Shown here: positions 1 through 5,143 of the stretch, in pieces
Numbering within the stretch: position 1 is the first letter of the stretch
Layout: every line of letters starts with the position of its first letter
Origin: Actinomycetota bacterium
GTDB lineage: Bacteria; Actinomycetota; Thermoleophilia; Gaiellales; Gaiellaceae
DNA: 5,732 nt
Reading direction: 5' to 3'
Assembly: GCA_013696185.1 (NCBI GenBank)
Contig: JACCZA010000250.1
Span: 1 to 5,732, forward strand
Position numbers and translations under genes: made by a program
The notes under the pieces: model-generated
The model's database searches: none
The model's input: the letters and a program-made list of their open reading frames with translations, nothing else
What the model was told of the DNA's origin: nothing

Positions 1-77
1 CACGATCGCCTGGCGGAGGTCGAGCGTCTGCGAGCCGAGGCAGAGCTTGCAGCGGGGCGTCTGCTGGCCGAGGCCGA
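1..77 (+). repeat. Direct repeat copy 1 (in-frame, within coiled-coil gene)
   Basis: Bases 1-77 are identical to 415-491. The offset is 414 bp, exactly 138 codons, so the duplication keeps the reading frame. The left limit is unknown because the copy runs into the window edge. Weaker similarity resumes at 91-108 versus 505-522, and again around 148-240 versus 595-687 with the offset grown to 447 bp, 11 codons more. Confidence 0.93.
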
Positions 78-1116
78 AGCGGGTGTCGGGGCGGTCGAGG
101 CCGAGCGCGAGCGCGCGCTCACCCGGACGCAGTCCGAGGTCGAGCGGCTGCGCGCCCAGGCTGCTCTCGCCCTGGAGCACGCGGAGGAGGAGCGGCGGGG
201 CCTCGTCACCGAGGCGCAGGCCGAAGCCGATGCGATCCGCCTTGCCGCGAGGAATGAGGCGGGGGAGGCTCGCGCGCAGGCCGACGAGATCCGCGAGCTC
301 GCCCGGGTCGAGGCCGAGCAAGAGGCGCAGGCACTCCGCGCCGCCGCCGCGCTCGAGCGCGACCAGGCACGTGCTGAGCTCGAGGAAATCCGCGCCCAGA
401 CGGCCCGCGAGGAGCACGATCGCCTGGCGGAGGTCGAGCGTCTGCGAGCCGAGGCAGAGCTTGCAGCGGGGCGTCTGCTGGCCGAGGCCGAGGAGGGAGT
501 GGGAGCGGTCGAGGCCGAGCGCCGGCGCTCGCTCGCCCAGGCCCAGGCCGAGGCCCGCGACCGCTTGACGGCAGCCCAGGCCGAGGCCGACCGCCTGCGC
601 GCCGAGGCCGAGCTCGACCTCGAGCGCGCCGAGGAGGAGCGGCGGAGCGTGCTCGCAGAGTCCGAGGCCGAGGCCGGCGCGATCCGGCTCGCCGTAGAGC
701 GCGAGGTGGCCGCGCTCGCCGAGGCGGAGGAGGAGCGCCTGCGGGAGTCCGCCCGTGAGCGCGACCGGCTACTGGCCGAGGCCCGCTCGGAGGCCGACGA
801 TCTCCGCGAGGCAGCCAGGGCGGAGGCAGCCCGACTGCTCGCCGAGTCCGAGAGCGAGCACGCAGGCGCTCTCGAGGAGGAGCGAGCTCACGTCCTCGCG
901 CTCGCGCGGGCCGAGGCCGACAAGTTGCGCAGCGCCGCAAAGAGCGCCGTGAACGAGCTGCTCGCCGAGGCCCAGGCGCTGGCCCGCGAGGTAGGTGGCT
1001 CTGGAGGAACTCGGCGGCTCGAGAACCCGTTCCAGCCGAGGCCGGAAGCGGAGCCGGGGCTCGAGCCCGAGCGGGACGCGGACCTCCGCTGGAGGCCCTC
1101 GGTGCCGGAGCGGTGA
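1..1116 (+). CDS. Long Ala/Glu/Arg-rich coiled-coil protein, 5' end outside window
   Basis: The frame is open from base 1 to the TGA at 1114-1116, giving 371 residues of the C-terminal part; no start codon is visible. Residues 1 to about 325 are almost wholly Ala, Glu, Arg, Leu, Gln and Asp with essentially no Gly or Pro breaks, as in a continuous coiled coil. A motif of the form AEADxLRxxAR recurs at 220-252, 274-306, 580-612, 667-699, 787-819 and 910-942. Several spacings (18, 29, 40 residues) equal one heptad plus whole hendecads. The last ~45 residues are Gly/Pro-rich and probably disordered. No membrane segment or catalytic domain is seen. Mixed 7/11 periodicity is known for actinobacterial cytoskeletal proteins such as Scy and FilP, so a structural or polarity role is a reasonable guess. 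A DivIVA-like or other coiled-coil protein is equally possible. A convergent pseudogene follows. The reading frame is near certain, the function is not. Confidence 0.85.
   Translation, partial: HDRLAEVERLRAEAELAAGRLLAEAEAGVGAVEAERERALTRTQSEVERLRAQAALALEHAEEERRGLVTEAQAEADAIRLAARNEAGEARAQADEIRELARVEAEQEAQALRAAAALERDQARAELEEIRAQTAREEHDRLAEVERLRAEAELAAGRLLAEAEEGVGAVEAERRRSLAQAQAEARDRLTAAQAEADRLRAEAELDLERAEEERRSVLAESEAEAGAIRLAVEREVAALAEAEEERLRESARERDRLLAEARSEADDLREAARAEAARLLAESESEHAGALEEERAHVLALARAEADKLRSAAKSAVNELLAEAQALAREVGGSGGTRRLENPFQPRPEAEPGLEPERDADLRWRPSVPER
415..491 (+). repeat. Direct repeat copy 2 (in-frame, within coiled-coil gene)
   Basis: Second copy of the 77-bp identical segment at 1-77, again coding for coiled coil in the same frame. 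Identity stops at base 492, where the copies diverge over a few codons (AEAGVG in copy 1, AEEGVG in copy 2) before becoming similar again. Perfect nucleotide identity beside diverged flanks suggests a recent duplication or gene conversion. Confidence 0.93.
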
Positions 1117-1123
1117 CACCGTT

Positions 1124-1153
1124 CGACCCATCCCTCAACCGAGGGACGGGTCG
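1124..1153. terminator. Hairpin between convergent genes, possible bidirectional terminator
   Basis: Arms 1124-1136 and 1141-1153 pair over 13 positions with a single A-C mismatch and a 4-nt loop (AACC). The hairpin lies 7 bp after the coiled-coil stop and 12 bp before the stop of the opposing FIST-EAL pseudogene, where a shared terminator would be expected. There is no clear T-run on either side, so intrinsic termination is likely but not proven. Confidence 0.55.
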
Positions 1154-1164
1154 TTCCCGCGTCC

Positions 1165-2042
1165 CTACCCTGCCTCGACGAGCCGGACCGTGGCGCCTGC
1201 CCGGGCCGGCGCCCTCGGCCGGAGCAGGCGGCCGACCGCCGGCGCCTCCGAGGGCCGTCCGAGCAGGTATCCCTGACCGAAGCCGCAGCCGAGCTCGCGC
1301 AGGGCGGCGAGCTGCTCGGGCCGCTCGATGCCCTCGGCGACGACCTCGAGGCCGAAGGTCTTCCCGAGGTCGACGATCGCCCTGGCGAGCACGGAGCGCT
1401 CCGGCCCGCCGGCGACGGTGTCGACGAACGGCTTGGCGATCTTGATCGCGTCGAGCGGGAACTGCTGCAGGTAGCGGAGCGACGAGTAGCCGGTGTCGAA
1501 GTCGTCGAGCGCGAGGATCACGCCGAGTGCCTTCAGCTCCTCCAGCGTGTGCGTCGCCGCCTCGGCGTCCTGCATCAGCACCGTCTCGGTGATCTCGAGG
1601 GTGAGCGACGAGGGCGCGAGCCCCGCCCGGCGAGTGCGTCGGAGACGAGCTGCACGATCCGGGGATCCTGGAGCTGGTAGCCCAATGACCGCCAACGACA
1701 GCGGGCGGCGCGCGCGCTCCTGCCACCGCGCCGTCTGACTGCACGCCTCGCGCCGGCATCGCCGGGCCCGCCGGTCGCGATCTCGCCGGTCGTGGAGCCG
1801 ATCAGCGGGACGCCGCCGGAGGCCTCGTTGATGCCTCGGAGCAACTCCGGGAGGTCGTAGCGGTCGGAGCAGAAGACGATCAGCAGGGACGCGTCGGGCC
1901 ACTCGAGGGCGGTCACAGCGGCGGCCCAGCCGGCACGGCTCGCGTCGGGATCCTGCGAGCGTCCGACCGCGAGTCAGCACTCGGCCGCGGCGGTCGCCTC
2001 CGGTCGAGTCTCTGCGACGCTCAACCCGGGGAACATCGGCAT
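1165..2042 (-). pseudogene. Decayed FIST-EAL signalling protein (sensor / c-di-GMP phosphodiesterase relic)
   Basis: Read on the minus strand, 1973-1752 encodes a recognisable FIST N-domain stretch (LAVGRSQDPDAS, LLIVFCSDRYDL, GGVPLIGSTTGEIATGG). Around 1750 it passes directly into the middle of an EAL domain (EACSQTARWQ), which continues to the TAG at 1165-1167 with LEITETVL, DDFDTGYSSL, VVAEGIE and GQGYLLGRP. The EAL part is readable only by changing frame twice, near 1681-1687 and near 1629. Upstream, an in-frame TGA at 1974-1976 separates the FIST stretch from a possible N-terminus beginning at the ATG at 2040-2042. The rest of the FIST region and the first ~60-70 residues of the EAL domain, including the EAL motif itself, are absent. 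FIST is a ligand-sensing domain and EAL hydrolyses c-di-GMP. FIST coupled to output domains is a known architecture, so this looks like a deletion relic of such a gene. The true 5' limit is uncertain. Confidence 0.85.
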
Positions 2043-2048
2043 CGCTCG

Positions 2049-2058
2049 CAAGCGCTTG
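2049..2058. promoter_or_regulatory. Perfect 10-bp palindrome in divergent intergenic region
   Basis: The sequence CAAGCGCTTG reads the same on both strands. It overlaps the first bases of a TTGACA box at 2056-2061 and lies just upstream of the possible start of the FIST-EAL relic. Its position is compatible with an operator acting on either divergent gene. A 10-bp palindrome in GC-rich DNA can also be chance. Confidence 0.3.
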
Positions 2059-2084
2059 ACACTCCTGTCGAGCCATTGTCGTAA
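2056..2084 (+). promoter_or_regulatory. Candidate -35 element (TTGACA) with weak -10
   Basis: TTGACA at 2056-2061 is a perfect consensus -35 hexamer facing the acyl-CoA dehydrogenase gene. At 17-bp spacing the -10 position (2079-2084) reads TCGTAA, a poor match to TATAAT. If used, transcription would start about 35 bp before the GTG at 2128. The good -35 with poor -10 keeps confidence low. Confidence 0.3.
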
Positions 2085-2114
2085 GACCGGGGCGGCGCGA
2101 GCGGCTGCCCCGCA

Positions 2115-2120
2115 TAGACT
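2115..2120 (+). promoter_or_regulatory. Candidate -10 box (TAGACT) for a leaderless transcript
   Basis: TAGACT matches the actinobacterial -10 pattern TAnnnT and ends 7 bp before the GTG start at 2128, so transcription would begin at or next to the start codon. No purine-rich Shine-Dalgarno precedes the GTG, which agrees with a leaderless mRNA. No convincing -35 lies 16-18 bp upstream. Confidence 0.4.
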
Positions 2121-2127
2121 TCGGCAT

Positions 2128-3309
2128 GTGCCGTCCGACCCGCTGAGCGAGGAGCAGCGTGAGATCCGGGACCTCGTCCGGACGCTCGCCCGCGAGCGGG
2201 TCGCGCCCCGCGCGGCGGAGATCGACAAGACGGCGGAGTTCCCCTGGGACATGGTCGAGCTGCTGCGCGAGCACGAGCTCTTCGGGCTGCCCTACGAGGA
2301 GCGCCACGGCGGCAGCGGAACCGGGGCGCTGCTCGTCCTCGTCGCGATCGAGGAGCTGTCGAAGGTGTGTGCGACGACGGCGCTCCTGCTCGCCGTGCAG
2401 GAGCTCGGCTCGCTCGGGCTGAAGCTCGCCGGGACGGAGGAGCAGCAGCGGCGCTACCTGCCTCTGCTCGCGAGCGGCGAGTGGCTCGCGGCCTACGCGC
2501 TGACCGAGTCGGGCTCGGGCTCCGACTCGGCGGCGATGCGCACCGAGGCGCGGCGCGAGGGTGACGAGTACGTCCTGAACGGCTCCAAGCGCTTCATCAC
2601 GAACGCCGGCGTGGCGAGCCTCTACACGGTGTTCGCGAAGACCGACCCGGCCGACAAGCACGGCGGGATCTCCGCCTTCGTCGTCGAGAGCACCGCGCCG
2701 GGCTTCGCGGTCGGCCGGATCGAGCCGAAGCTGGGGATCAAGGGCTCGACCACGGGCGAGATCTTCTTCGACGACTGCCGCGTGCCCGCGGCCAATCTGC
2801 TCGGCGAGGAGGGGGAGGGGTTCCGGATCGCGATGCGGATCCTCGACCGCTCGCGCCCGGGTATCGCCGCGCAGGGCCTCGGGCTCGCGCAAGGCGCCAC
2901 CGACTACGCGCTCGAGTACGCGAAGTCGCGCGAGACGATGGGCAAGCCGATCGCCCAGCACCAGCTGATCGCCGGCATGCTCGCCGACATGGAGACGAAG
3001 TGCGAGGCGGCGCGCGGCCTCCTCTACAAGGTGGGGCAGATGATCGACGACGATGTGCCGGACGAGGAGCTAACGAAGCTCTCGGCGATGGCGAAGCTGC
3101 TCTGCACCGACGTGGCCATGGAGGTCACGACCGACGCGGTGCAGATTCTCGGCGGCTACGGCTACATCCAGGAGTACCCGCTCGAGCGGATGATGCGAGA
3201 CGCCAAGATCACGCAGATCTACGAGGGGACGAACCAGATCCAGCGACTCGTGATCGCGCGCGAGATGCTGAGGGAGAATCGCGCCTTCCTGCTGGCGGGT
3301 ACCGGCTAA
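2128..3309 (+). CDS. Acyl-CoA dehydrogenase (short/medium-chain type)
   Basis: A 393-residue FAD enzyme that would introduce the alpha-beta double bond into an acyl-CoA and pass electrons to ETF, in fatty-acid or branched-chain acyl-CoA oxidation. It is cytoplasmic. Fold order is standard: helical N-domain (about 6-120), beta domain with the first family signature ALTESGSGSDSAA (about 124-136), and C-terminal helical domain with the second signature starting QILGGYGYIQEY (about 339-358). The likely catalytic base is the Glu of YEGTNQ (about residue 366), the position used in short- and medium-chain enzymes. Length is normal and nothing is missing. The frame opens further upstream from a TTG at 2056, but those 24 codons resemble no family sequence, while GTG 2128 gives the typical beginning (LSEEQREIRDLVR). 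The stop TAA lies inside the end of the palindromic element that follows. Chain-length specificity cannot be read from the sequence. Confidence 0.96.
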   Translation: MPSDPLSEEQREIRDLVRTLARERVAPRAAEIDKTAEFPWDMVELLREHELFGLPYEERHGGSGTGALLVLVAIEELSKVCATTALLLAVQELGSLGLKLAGTEEQQRRYLPLLASGEWLAAYALTESGSGSDSAAMRTEARREGDEYVLNGSKRFITNAGVASLYTVFAKTDPADKHGGISAFVVESTAPGFAVGRIEPKLGIKGSTTGEIFFDDCRVPAANLLGEEGEGFRIAMRILDRSRPGIAAQGLGLAQGATDYALEYAKSRETMGKPIAQHQLIAGMLADMETKCEAARGLLYKVGQMIDDDVPDEELTKLSAMAKLLCTDVAMEVTTDAVQILGGYGYIQEYPLERMMRDAKITQIYEGTNQIQRLVIAREMLRENRAFLLAGTG

Positions 3310-3472
3310 GGGCCTGTCTGTAAAGTGGTCGCGGTGGCTGGAGGCGGGAGGTGCCGCGAGGCAAGGACGCAGGGCGCGTCGATATGGGGACATATCGGCG
3401 CGACCGAGGACGCAGCATCGTGGTGCCTCACGCCTTCCAGGCGCCCCGAGCCATTTTGCGGACAGGCCCTTA
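3307..3472. mobile_element. MITE-like palindromic element with 22-bp terminal inverted repeats
   Basis: The ends 3307-3328 and 3451-3472 are inverted repeats matching at 19 of 22 positions; one further complementary pair at 3306/3473 gives CTAAGGGCCTGTC facing GACAGGCCCTTAG. The interior is also largely self-complementary, for example 3341-3363 against 3416-3439, so the 166 bp form one long imperfect hairpin. No transposase fits inside. The terminal GGGCCTGTC resembles ends of some IS5-type elements as I recall them, but this is unverified. The flanking trinucleotides TAA and TTA fit a TNA target but are not a direct duplication. The left end contains the stop codon of the acyl-CoA dehydrogenase, and the right end puts a TAG (3471-3473) in the frame of the following oxidoreductase. 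Transcribed, the element could act as a terminator or mRNA 3'-end stabiliser. Confidence 0.8.
3375..3402. repeat. Central hairpin of the palindromic element, GNRA-type loop
   Basis: Arms 3375-3386 and 3391-3402 pair over 12 positions, with one T-G wobble at 3379/3398. The 4-nt loop GGGA (3387-3390) fits the GNRA tetraloop pattern when read as plus-strand RNA. The hairpin is bracketed by a 9-nt direct repeat AGGACGCAG at 3364-3372 and 3407-3415. This suggests selection on RNA or single-stranded DNA structure rather than on coding. Confidence 0.75.
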
Positions 3473-3557
3473 GACCCGGGGTGATCCGCGGCGAGCCTGT
3501 GGGGGCGAACGCCCCGGTCGCCCGCTGAGCGCTCTGCGGACAGCGGGTCGGGCGGTC
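3473..3557. other. Short intergenic stretch with two small hairpins upstream of the oxidoreductase
   Basis: Between the palindromic element and GTG 3558 there is no clear promoter and no Shine-Dalgarno. Two stems are visible: GGGGCG at 3502-3507 with CGCCCC at 3510-3515 (in practice 5 bp with a GAAC loop), and CCCGCTG at 3521-3527 with CAGCGGG at 3541-3547 around a 13-nt loop. Either may be a 5' leader structure. If translation begins at a CTG near 3525 or 3534, part of this stretch is coding. Confidence 0.4.
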
Positions 3558-4976
3558 GTGATCGGCTCGGGTCCGAACGGCCTCGCCGGGGCGCTCACGC
3601 TCGCGCGCGCAGGGCTGCGGGTGGAGGTCTACGAGGAGCAGGCCACCCTGGGGGGCGGCGCGCGCACCGCCGAGCTGACCCTGCCCGGGTTCCGCCACGA
3701 CACGTGCTCCGCGATCCATCCGCTCGGGCGGGCCTCGCCCGCCTTTCGAGCGCTCGAGCTCGACGTCGACTGGGTGGAGCCGCCGGCCGCGGTCGCTCAT
3801 CCCTTCGACGACGGGACGGCCGTCGTGCTCGAGCGCTCGGTCGAGGCCACTGCGTCACAGCTCGGTTCCGACGGCCACGCGTATGCGCGGCTCGTCGGCC
3901 CCCTGGCCGAGGCCTGGGCCGGAATCGCCCCCGTGCTGCTCGGGCCGTATCCGCCGCCGCCGCGGGCGCTCGCCGCGCTCGCCCGCTCGCTCGGTGCGGG
4001 CGTCCTGGGCCGGAGCGCACGCCTCGCCCTCTCCGACGCCCGCTCCGTGGCGGAGTCGCTCTTCGCGGGCGAGCGGGCGCGCGGCTTCTTCGCAGGCCAC
4101 GCGGCGCACTCGCTGCTGCCGCTCGAGCGGAGACCGAGCGCGGGCTTCGGCCTCTCGCTGGCGGTGCTCGGCCACGCTCTCGGGTGGGGCTTCCCGCGGG
4201 GCGGGTCGGCCGGGATCGTCGAGGCGCTCGTGGAGGAGCTCTCGCGCCGGGGCTGCGTCTTCCATACGTCGGCGAGGGTCGACGCGCTGCCCGCGGCGGA
4301 CATCGTGCTCGCCGACGTGATGCCGCGGGAGCTCGTCCGCCTCGGGGGCGGCCGGCTCCCGGCCCGCTACGTGGCGGCGCTCAGCCGCTACCGGCACGGG
4401 CCCGGGGCGTTCAAGCTCGACTGGGCGCTCGACGGGGCGATCCCCTGGCGCGCAGAGGGCTGCCGTCGCGCTGCGACGGTGCACCTCGGCGGGACGCTCG
4501 ACGAGATCTCTCGCTCGGAACGCGCTGCCTGGAGCAACGATCCTGGCGGGCGGCCGTTCGTCCTGCTTGCCCAGCACAGCCTCTTCGACTCCACGCGCGC
4601 CCCCGCCGGCAAGCACACCGCCTGGGCGTACTGCCACGTCCCGAGCGGCTCTCGGACGGACATGACAGCGGCGATCGAAGATCAGGTCGAGCGCTTCGCC
4701 CCGGGCTTTCGCGAGCTGATCCTCGCCCGGAGCGCGCTGGCGCCCGCGGAGCTCGAGGCGCGCAATCGCAACCTCGTCGGCGGTGACCTGAACGGTGGCG
4801 TGATGGACCTCGGCCAGCTCGTGTTCCGGCCCGTCCGCAGGGCGAATCCGTACCGGACGCCACTCGCGGGCGTCTACCTCTGCTCCTCCGCGACGCCGCC
4901 CGGCGGGGGCGTCCACGGCATGTGCGGGCTCGCGGCGGCGCAGCTGGCGCTGCGAGAGCTCGGGCGGCTCTCGTAG
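3558..4976 (+). CDS. Phytoene-dehydrogenase-like FAD-dependent oxidoreductase (COG1233 type)
   Basis: At least 472 residues. The N-terminal dinucleotide-binding fold shows IGSGPNG (about residues 2-8) with an acidic residue closing the second strand (VEVYEE, about 22-27), then LGGGARTAELTLPGFRHD, the FAD-contacting region after the first beta-alpha-beta unit. Near the C-terminus the segment around 440-462 (YLCSSATPPGGGVHGMCG) is the second FAD-binding motif of phytoene desaturase and PYROXD2-like proteins. Members oxidise or isomerise lipophilic substrates, but many are not carotenoid enzymes; no phytoene synthase or other carotenoid gene is in the window, so the substrate is unknown. GTG 3558 is the first standard start after the in-frame TAG at 3471-3473, yet it removes part of the first beta strand. 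The frame upstream reads LRTAGRAV before VIGSGPNG, so the true start may be the CTG at 3534. The C-terminus is complete, with TAG at 4974-4976. Confidence 0.93.
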   Translation: MIGSGPNGLAGALTLARAGLRVEVYEEQATLGGGARTAELTLPGFRHDTCSAIHPLGRASPAFRALELDVDWVEPPAAVAHPFDDGTAVVLERSVEATASQLGSDGHAYARLVGPLAEAWAGIAPVLLGPYPPPPRALAALARSLGAGVLGRSARLALSDARSVAESLFAGERARGFFAGHAAHSLLPLERRPSAGFGLSLAVLGHALGWGFPRGGSAGIVEALVEELSRRGCVFHTSARVDALPAADIVLADVMPRELVRLGGGRLPARYVAALSRYRHGPGAFKLDWALDGAIPWRAEGCRRAATVHLGGTLDEISRSERAAWSNDPGGRPFVLLAQHSLFDSTRAPAGKHTAWAYCHVPSGSRTDMTAAIEDQVERFAPGFRELILARSALAPAELEARNRNLVGGDLNGGVMDLGQLVFRPVRRANPYRTPLAGVYLCSSATPPGGGVHGMCGLAAAQLALRELGRLS

Positions 4977-5019
4977 CGGGCGGGCGTTCACCCGCGGCAC
5001 GGTTCTGTGACCCGGGCGG

Positions 5020-5052
5020 CGCGCTTGGTCGGCTACCGGGGTCTGACCCCGG
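5020..5052. repeat. 33-nt palindrome-bearing repeat, copy 1
   Basis: Matches 5111-5143 at 31 of 33 positions, offset 91 bp. Its right half (5036-5052) is the palindrome CCGGGGTCTGACCCCGG, able to form a 7-8 bp stem with a 1-3 nt loop. The similarity extends weakly leftwards (ACCCGCGGCACG at 4990 against ACCCGGCACG at 5083), suggesting units of about 60 nt. It lies 43 bp after the oxidoreductase stop and could act as a terminator. Palindromes of this GGGGTC/GACCCC type recur between genes in many GC-rich bacteria, as I recall, like REP elements. Confidence 0.8.
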
Positions 5053-5110
5053 ACGAGCGCGCGACCTGCCCGGTCGGCACGAACCCGGCACGCTTTCGCC
5101 CCACGCGCCG

Positions 5111-5143
5111 CGCGCTTCGTCGACTACCGGGGTCTGACCCCGG
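5111..5143. repeat. 33-nt palindrome-bearing repeat, copy 2, overlapping the 3' end of the minus-strand gene
   Basis: Second copy of the repeat at 5020-5052, differing at two positions (5118 and 5123). The palindrome occupies 5127-5143. Read on the minus strand it encodes the final residues (AGVRPR) and the TAG stop of the hypothetical gene at 5124-5126. The copies have the same orientation and sit between convergent genes, fitting REP-type elements and a terminator role. Confidence 0.8.

Noticed and set aside
1..491. CRISPR-like array in the first 500 bases
   Set aside because: The repeats are in-frame coding units of a coiled coil with no regular repeat-spacer pattern.
206..1759. Long minus-strand open frame (517 codons) opposite the coiled-coil gene
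   Set aside because: Arg/Pro/Ala-rich translation without family features; it is an antisense shadow of biased GC-rich coding sequence. It touches the real EAL sequence only over a short stretch in the second relic frame.
2056..2127. TTG at 2056 as start of the acyl-CoA dehydrogenase
   Set aside because: The 24 extra codons do not resemble the family N-terminus and include the candidate promoter boxes. GTG 2128 gives the usual beginning.
1750..2961. N-terminal two-thirds of the 598-codon minus-strand frame ending in the EAL domain, as one intact protein
   Set aside because: Everything upstream of about 1749 in this frame is antisense to the acyl-CoA dehydrogenase or out of frame with the FIST homology. 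Only the EAL portion is genuine.
3307..3557. Riboswitch or structured ncRNA between the dehydrogenase and oxidoreductase genes
   Set aside because: The structure is explained by terminal inverted repeats of a mobile element; I see no match to a known riboswitch core.
3306..3800. Open frames running through the palindromic element (both strands)
   Set aside because: They arise from the element and flanking genes, have no homology I recognise, and none covers a transposase-like motif.
3704..4786. Plus-strand 360-codon frame inside the oxidoreductase gene
   Set aside because: Arg/Ala-rich out-of-frame shadow; the overlapping frame carries clear FAD-binding motifs.
2128..4976. Two-gene operon of acyl-CoA dehydrogenase and FAD oxidoreductase
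   Set aside because: A gap of about 250 bp holding a mobile element and several hairpins makes co-transcription doubtful, and no shared pathway is evident.
3855..5000. Minus-strand 381-codon frame opposite the oxidoreductase
   Set aside because: No recognisable domain and low-complexity composition; antisense to a confidently identified gene.
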